Shown piece by piece: positions 5,037 through 9,110 of a DNA stretch of 9,110 nucleotides (positions within the stretch are counted from its first letter, which is position 1; each line of letters opens with the position of its first letter). The position numbers and the translations under genes were made by a program. Under the pieces are notes generated by a model, which saw nothing but the letters and a program-made list of their open reading frames with translations, was not told where the DNA came from and searched no databases. The DNA comes from JBNJEA01 sp051745395 (GTDB lineage Bacteria > Desulfobacterota > Desulfobacteria > Desulfobacterales > Desulfosalsimonadaceae), in assembly GCA_051745395.1 (NCBI GenBank), contig JBNJEA010000119.1, positions 1-9,110 on the forward strand, read 5' to 3'.

Positions 5037-6010
5037 ATGCGTATGCCCTAAACCAGTTAATCGAATCCTTTGTGGATTATCTTGCAGCGGAAAAGGGATA
5101 TTCCGACAATACCTGCCGGGCCTATGCCCGGGATTTGCGGGATTTCTTGTCCTATTTCACGGCCAACCGCCAGTTGGTGGCGGCAGGTGAAGGCGCGCTA
5201 AATTCGTCGGAAAATGCGGATGCCGAATCGGATCAGGACGCCGGAGGGATTGAGCAGGTCAGCGCCCTGATTGTCCGCAACTATCTCGGGCTGCTGCACA
5301 AGCAACGCAACAAAAAGACCTCGATTGCCCGGAAAGTTTCGGCGATCCGGTCGTTTTTCAAGTACCTGGAAAAACACGGCGTGGTCCGGGAAAACCCGGC
5401 CGCATCCGTGCTGACGCCCAAGCAGGAAAAGCCCGTGCCGGCGTATTTGACCGTCGATGACGTCTTCCGGCTGCTCGATTCCATCCGGACCGACACCCTT
5501 GCGGGCAAGCGCAACCGCGCGATTCTGGAAACCCTTTATTCCACGGGTATCCGGGTTTCCGAACTCGTCGGCCTTGACGTGGAAGCCCTGGATTTCGACG
5601 GCCGGGTCGTCCGGGTCGCAGGCAAGGGCAACGTGGAGCGGATTGTGCCCATCGGCCGAAAGGCGTTGGATGCGATCCGCGATTACCGGCAAAACCTGCA
5701 GGGCAATGCGCAAAAAGCGCCGGATGTCTGGAAAGGGCCGCTTTTTTTGAACAAAAACGGCGGGCGCCTGACGGATCGCTCCGTGGCCCGCATTCTCGAC
5801 ACCACGGCCAAGGCCGCCGGACTGACCGTGCCGGTTTCCCCGCATGATCTGCGCCACACGTTTGCCACGCACATGCTCGATGCCGGCCTGGATTTGCGGC
5901 TGGTCCAGGAACTGCTGGGCCACCGGCAGCTGTCCACGACACAGAAATACACCCATGTCAGCATTGACCGGTTGATGGCGGCATACGACAACGCACATCC
6001 CAGGAAGTAA
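5033..6010 (+). CDS. xerC: Tyrosine recombinase XerC-like
   Basis: Xer recombinases resolve chromosome dimers at dif during cell division. All catalytic residues are in place: Arg174 (TGIRVSEL), Lys198 (GKGN), His271 and Arg274 (HDLRHTFATHML), His297 (LLGHRQL) and nucleophile Tyr306 (TQKYTHVS). The N-terminal SAM-like core-binding domain spans about 1-115, but an acidic, probably disordered segment (about 50-75: AAGEGALNSSENADAESDQD...) makes the protein 325 residues, longer than the usual near-300. XerC rather than an integrase is favoured by full-length core domains and by its place beside hslV and hslU, an arrangement known elsewhere (for example codV-hslVU in Bacillus). It starts at ATG 5033 in an ATGA overlap with the HAD stop. 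No dif site was seen in the window. Confidence 0.88.
   Translation: MNAYALNQLIESFVDYLAAEKGYSDNTCRAYARDLRDFLSYFTANRQLVAAGEGALNSSENADAESDQDAGGIEQVSALIVRNYLGLLHKQRNKKTSIARKVSAIRSFFKYLEKHGVVRENPAASVLTPKQEKPVPAYLTVDDVFRLLDSIRTDTLAGKRNRAILETLYSTGIRVSELVGLDVEALDFDGRVVRVAGKGNVERIVPIGRKALDAIRDYRQNLQGNAQKAPDVWKGPLFLNKNGGRLTDRSVARILDTTAKAAGLTVPVSPHDLRHTFATHMLDAGLDLRLVQELLGHRQLSTTQKYTHVSIDRLMAAYDNAHPRK
6002..6007 (+). promoter_or_regulatory. Ribosome binding site of hslV
   Basis: AGGAAG lies eight bases before ATG 6016 and overlaps the end of the recombinase gene, directly before its TAA at 6008-6010. Confidence 0.6.
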
Positions 6011-6015
6011 TTGAT

Positions 6016-6555
6016 ATGAGTTTTCACGGCACAACCATTCTCGCAGTTCGCTGCAACGGCAAAGTCGCCGTGGCCGGCGACGGCCAGGTGACATTAAATA
6101 CCACCGTTATCAAGCACAAGGCCCGAAAAGTCCGCCGGATTTACAACGACCAGATCATTGTCGGTTTTGCCGGCGCGACCGCAGATGCGCTCAACCTGTC
6201 CGAGCGCCTGGAAGGCAAGCTGGAGCGCTACAACGGCAACCTCGTCCGCGCCGCCGTGGAACTGGCCCGGGACTGGCGTACGGACAAGTACCTGCGCCGG
6301 CTGGAAGCCATGATGATCGCCGTGGATGAAAGCCAGATGCTTTTGATTTCCGGAAACGGCGATGTCATTGAACCCGACGAAGGCATCCTGGGCATCGGAT
6401 CGGGCGGCGTGGCCGCCCATGCCGCAGCAGCATCGCTGCTGCCCTATGCCGATCAGCTCCAACTCGATGCAAAAACCATCGTGGAGGCGGGCATGCGCAT
6501 GGCGGCCAATCTGTGTATTTATACCAACGACGCGTTTGTGGTTGAAACGATGTGA
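6016..6555 (+). CDS. hslV: ATP-dependent protease subunit HslV (ClpQ)
   Basis: HslV is the threonine peptidase core of the HslUV (ClpYQ) protease, a dodecamer of two hexameric rings that degrades proteins fed by HslU. The frame is 179 residues. The sequence begins MSFHGTTILAVR, so removal of a five-residue propeptide would expose Thr6 as the catalytic N-terminal nucleophile; the TT pair follows HG as in several non-enteric HslV proteins. AGDGQ (20-24), KVRRIYND (38-45, whose Lys38 aligns with Lys33 of the mature enzyme), GFAG(A/G)TADA and IGSGG are typical of the family. It follows the recombinase by five bases with an RBS at 6002. Its partner hslU starts 33 bases after its stop, so a protease operon is evident. 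No degenerate residues were seen. Confidence 0.97.
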   Translation: MSFHGTTILAVRCNGKVAVAGDGQVTLNTTVIKHKARKVRRIYNDQIIVGFAGATADALNLSERLEGKLERYNGNLVRAAVELARDWRTDKYLRRLEAMMIAVDESQMLLISGNGDVIEPDEGILGIGSGGVAAHAAAASLLPYADQLQLDAKTIVEAGMRMAANLCIYTNDAFVVETM

Positions 6556-6588
6556 CCCTCAGAAATCCAAAAAGGTTGACATATATCA

Positions 6589-8004
6589 ATGAGTGATCTC
6601 AAACCATCTGAAATCGTAAAAGAACTCGACCGATACATCATCGGCCAGGAAAACGGCAAGCGTTCGGTGGCCATTGCCCTTCGCAACCGGTGGCGCCGCC
6701 GGCAGGTCGAACCCGAGTTGCGCGAGGAAATCGCACCCAAAAACATTATCATGATCGGGCCCACCGGCGTGGGCAAAACCGAAATCGCCCGGCGCCTGGC
6801 GCGATTGACCGATTCGCCGTTCTATAAGGTCGAAGCCTCGAAGTTCACCGAAGTCGGCTACGTGGGCCGGGATGTGGAATCCATGGTCCGCGACCTGCTG
6901 GAGCAGACCATTAACCTGTTAAAAGCCCGGGAACAGGAAGCGGTGGTGGGCAAGGCCCGCGAAATCGCAGAAGACCGGGTGCTGGACCTGCTGCTGCCGG
7001 ATAAGGGCAGGCGCCAGTCCACGCAGCCTTCTGCTTCCGGGGCGGACCCCGATTCGGACACCGATGACGAAGATGTCATTGCCCTGCCGGATGCCCAGGC
7101 CGAGCAACCCAGCCAGACCTCTTCGGCCACGCGGGAAAAACTCCGCAAAATGCTTCGCGACGGCAAGCTCGACGACCGCTATGTTGACATGGAAGTCTCG
7201 GATAAATCCATGCCCATGATGGAGATATTTTCCAATACCGGCATGGAGGAAATGGGGATTAATTTCAAGGACATGCTCGGCGGCCTGATGCCCAAGGGAT
7301 CCTCGAAAAAACGGCGGGTCCGGGTGGCCGAGGCCCTGGAAATTCTGGCCCAGGAAGAGGCCCAGTCACTGGTGGACATGGAAAAGGTAGTCAAGGAATC
7401 CATTGAAAAGGTGGAACAATCCGGCATTATCTTTTTGGATGAAATTGACAAGGTCACCGGCAAGGAAGGCGGCCAGGGGCCGGACGTGTCCCGCGAAGGC
7501 GTGCAGCGCGATCTTTTGCCCATTGTCGAGGGCAGCACCGTGACCACCAAGCACGGGGCGGTCAAAACCGATCATGTCTTGTTTATTGCCTCCGGCGCCT
7601 TTCACACCAGCAAGCCGTCGGATTTGATCCCCGAGCTCCAGGGCCGGTTTCCGATCCGCGTGGAGCTTGATTCTCTCGGCAAAAACGATTTCGTCCGTAT
7701 ACTGACCGAGCCGAAAAACGCACTGCTGCTGCAATACATCGCCCTGCTCCGCACCGAAGGCATTGACGTGTCCTTTGAAGACGAGGCCGTGGCGGAAATC
7801 GCCCGCATGGCCGAAGCCGTCAACAACCAGACGGAAAACATCGGCGCCCGGCGCCTGCATACGCTGTTGGAACACCTGCTCGAAGACATTTTGTTCGACG
7901 CCCCGGATGTGGCTGATAAAACCTTTGCGATCGACAAGGCCTTTGTGGATGACAAGCTAAAGGATGTCACCGAGGATGAGGATCTGAGCCGGTTTATACT
8001 ATGA
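6589..8004 (+). CDS. hslU: ATP-dependent protease ATPase subunit HslU (ClpY)
   Basis: HslU is the AAA+ unfoldase hexamer that recognises substrates and threads them into HslV. Seen in order: Walker A GPTGVGKT (57-64), pore loop GYVGRD (90-95), a helical inserted I domain with its flexible part at about 115-245, Walker B IIFLDE (280-285), the second-region motif ELQGRF with Arg353, sensor-2 type GARRL (419-423), and the C-terminal SRFIL tail that docks into HslV. The protein has 471 residues against about 443 in E. coli. The extra length lies in an acidic Ser/Asp-rich stretch (about 144-180) of the I domain, most likely disordered. A modest RBS, AAAGG, is at 6571-6575, and ATG 6589 is the natural start (MSDLKPSEIV). 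Its stop overlaps the argB start in ATGA. Confidence 0.97.
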   Translation: MSDLKPSEIVKELDRYIIGQENGKRSVAIALRNRWRRRQVEPELREEIAPKNIIMIGPTGVGKTEIARRLARLTDSPFYKVEASKFTEVGYVGRDVESMVRDLLEQTINLLKAREQEAVVGKAREIAEDRVLDLLLPDKGRRQSTQPSASGADPDSDTDDEDVIALPDAQAEQPSQTSSATREKLRKMLRDGKLDDRYVDMEVSDKSMPMMEIFSNTGMEEMGINFKDMLGGLMPKGSSKKRRVRVAEALEILAQEEAQSLVDMEKVVKESIEKVEQSGIIFLDEIDKVTGKEGGQGPDVSREGVQRDLLPIVEGSTVTTKHGAVKTDHVLFIASGAFHTSKPSDLIPELQGRFPIRVELDSLGKNDFVRILTEPKNALLLQYIALLRTEGIDVSFEDEAVAEIARMAEAVNNQTENIGARRLHTLLEHLLEDILFDAPDVADKTFAIDKAFVDDKLKDVTEDEDLSRFIL

Positions 8005-8876
8005 CACCCAACGTCGCCGACATATTAGTCGAAGCGCTGCCGTATATCCGGTTTTTTTCCGGCACCACCGTGGTGGTGAAATACGGCGGCAACGCCATGG
8101 TCGATGAGCAGCTAAAAATCGACTTTGCCCGCGATATTACCCTGATGAAATTCATCGGTCTGCATCCGGTTGTGGTCCACGGCGGCGGGCCGCAGATCAA
8201 CACGGTTTTGGAGCGAATGGGCATCAGCCCGAAATTCGTCCGGGGGATGCGCTTTACGGACGAGGAAACCATGGACGTAGTGGAAATGGTGCTCGGCGGC
8301 AATGTCAACAAGTCCATTGTTTCCCAGATCAGCCAGCAGGGCGGCAAATCCGTGGGCCTTACCGGAAAGGACGGCAGCCTGCTGCAGGCCGACAAGCTCC
8401 AGATCACCCACCAGCCCGATGAAAACAAGCCGCCGGAAATCATCGACCCGGGCCTGGTCGGCACGGTCACCCGGGTCAATACGGACTTGATTGAAAGCCT
8501 GACCGGACAGGGTTTTATCCCGGTGATCGCCCCGGTGGGCGTGGGCCGTGAAGGCGAAACCTTTAACATCAACGCCGATTTGGTGGCGTCGAAAATCGCG
8601 GGCGCGTTGTCCTCCGGGCGGTTGATCTACTTAACCGATGTGGACGGCATCCTGGACACCCAGGGCGAACTGATTTCTTCCATTGACGCGGAAACCGTGA
8701 AGAAAATGATTGCCGATGCGTCCATTTCCGGCGGCATGATCCCCAAGATCGAATATGCCCTGGACGCACTGGCCAACGGCGTGGAAAAGGTCCAAATCAT
8801 CAACGGCACCCGGCGGCATGCGCTGATTCTGGAACTGTTTACGGACCTGGGGATCGGCACCCAGGTCACATCCTGA
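8001..8876 (+). CDS. argB: Acetylglutamate kinase
   Basis: ArgB phosphorylates N-acetyl-L-glutamate with ATP, the second step of arginine synthesis, in the cytoplasm. The 291-residue protein has the amino-acid-kinase fold: KYGGNAM from Lys27, HGGGPQI (60-66), Arg81/Arg84 in VRGMRFTD (80-87), NINADLVASKIAGAL (189-203), LTDVDGIL (211-218) and the Lys249 of SGGMIPK. The N-terminal helix ADILVEALPYIRFF (6-19) ahead of KYGG is the feature of the arginine-inhibited hexameric type, so feedback control by arginine is likely (inference from the family). ATG 8001 overlaps the hslU stop by four bases, so translation is probably coupled to hslU. No other arg gene follows within the window. Confidence 0.96.
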   Translation: MTPNVADILVEALPYIRFFSGTTVVVKYGGNAMVDEQLKIDFARDITLMKFIGLHPVVVHGGGPQINTVLERMGISPKFVRGMRFTDEETMDVVEMVLGGNVNKSIVSQISQQGGKSVGLTGKDGSLLQADKLQITHQPDENKPPEIIDPGLVGTVTRVNTDLIESLTGQGFIPVIAPVGVGREGETFNINADLVASKIAGALSSGRLIYLTDVDGILDTQGELISSIDAETVKKMIADASISGGMIPKIEYALDALANGVEKVQIINGTRRHALILELFTDLGIGTQVTS

Positions 8877-8928
8877 GGGGGAGGGATTTCTAATAATAAG
8901 CACTTTTGTGGGGCTGAAAGCAAATATC

Positions 8929-9000
8929 ACCACAGAGGGCATAGCGAGCACGGAGATAAATGACTAAGATGCATAACGTTTCCTCTGTGCACTCTGTGGT
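8929..9000. repeat. Interrupted palindrome of the ACCACAGAG/CTCTGTGGT type
   Basis: Outer arms ACCACAGAG (8929-8937) and CTCTGTGGT (8992-9000) are perfect 9-bp inverted copies. After one mismatch the pairing continues for about six bases, with one wobble (8939-8944 with 8985-8990). The inner part is not paired. It looks like the dispersed ACCACAGAG...CTCTGTGGT repeats seen in many Desulfobacterota genomes (recalled, not searched). An A-run, not a T-run, follows on the + strand, so it is not a standard terminator. Confidence 0.65.
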
Positions 9001-9070
9001 TAAAAAAAATTAATAAATAATTTTGGTTATCCGGAAAATTCCAGATCCAAAAAAAGACATCGCATCGTCT

Positions 9071-9096
9071 GTCATGCCCGCGAAGGCGGGCATCCG
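9071..9096. repeat. REP-like palindrome (GTCATGCCCGC...GCGGGCATCC)
   Basis: ATGCCCGC (9074-9081) and GCGGGCAT (9086-9093) form a perfect 8-bp stem around the GAAG loop (9082-9085), with GTC before and CC after it. It resembles the widespread REP-type intergenic palindromes of many proteobacteria. No REP-associated transposase is in the window. Confidence 0.75.
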
Positions 9097-9110
9097 TGCG
9101 CCTGAGAGCA

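Larger units (their letters stand above)
8877..9110. other. Gene-free 3' region with palindromic repeats
   Basis: No coding frame is credible in these 234 bases. An A/T-rich tract (about 9001-9025) separates two dispersed-type palindromes, listed separately. No clear Rho-independent terminator with a T-run on the + strand follows argB. Confidence 0.7.

Noticed and set aside
5198..6094. 298-codon frame on the minus strand opposite xerC and hslV
   Set aside because: It is a mirror of a strongly biased coding strand, with Arg/Gly/His-rich low-information sequence and no family resemblance.
8929..9010. Terminator for argB
   Set aside because: The palindrome is followed by an A-run on the + strand and by no T-run on either strand in the right place.

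Overview
The window is a mostly ordinary, GC-rich bacterial chromosome segment coding on the + strand only. It suggests a sulfate-reducing-type Desulfobacterota (former Deltaproteobacteria). The grounds are the linkage of a xerC-like gene with hslV, hslU and argB, the style of the CoaBC and family-4-like uracil-DNA glycosylase proteins, and the kinds of dispersed palindromic repeat in the gaps. This placement is recalled from family knowledge and has not been tested by a search.

Layout. Bases 38-1246 hold coaBC (coenzyme A synthesis). Bases 1282-1447 hold a MITE-like palindromic repeat that ends two bases before the start codon of an AT-rich nucleotidyltransferase gene (1450-1980). A 69-codon ORF (1955-2164) overlaps the 3' end of that gene. 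This repeat, NTase and small-ORF block looks like an acquired islet. Bases 2233-3255 hold galE, followed one base after its stop by a family-4-like uracil-DNA glycosylase (3257-3952) whose two catalytic motifs are altered. A short leader (3953-4074) has a possible promoter and a terminator-like hairpin. It precedes a small stand-alone Rho-N-domain protein (4075-4407), a HAD-superfamily phosphatase (4431-5036) and a Xer-type tyrosine recombinase (5033-6010). Then come hslV (6016-6555) and hslU (6589-8004), the ATP-dependent HslUV protease, and argB (8001-8876), acetylglutamate kinase. The last 234 bases carry no gene but contain two further palindromic repeats.

How the genes work together. From 4075 to 8876 the genes are tightly packed, with ATGA overlaps at HAD/xerC and hslU/argB and gaps of 5, 23 and 33 bases elsewhere, so they probably form one operon. 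HslV is the peptidase and HslU its unfoldase. The other members share transcription more than biochemistry. No CRISPR array, rRNA, tRNA, transposase gene or phage module was seen. The least explained items are the NTase/small-ORF islet with its start-abutting repeat, the altered-motif glycosylase, and the stand-alone Rho-N protein with its hairpin leader.
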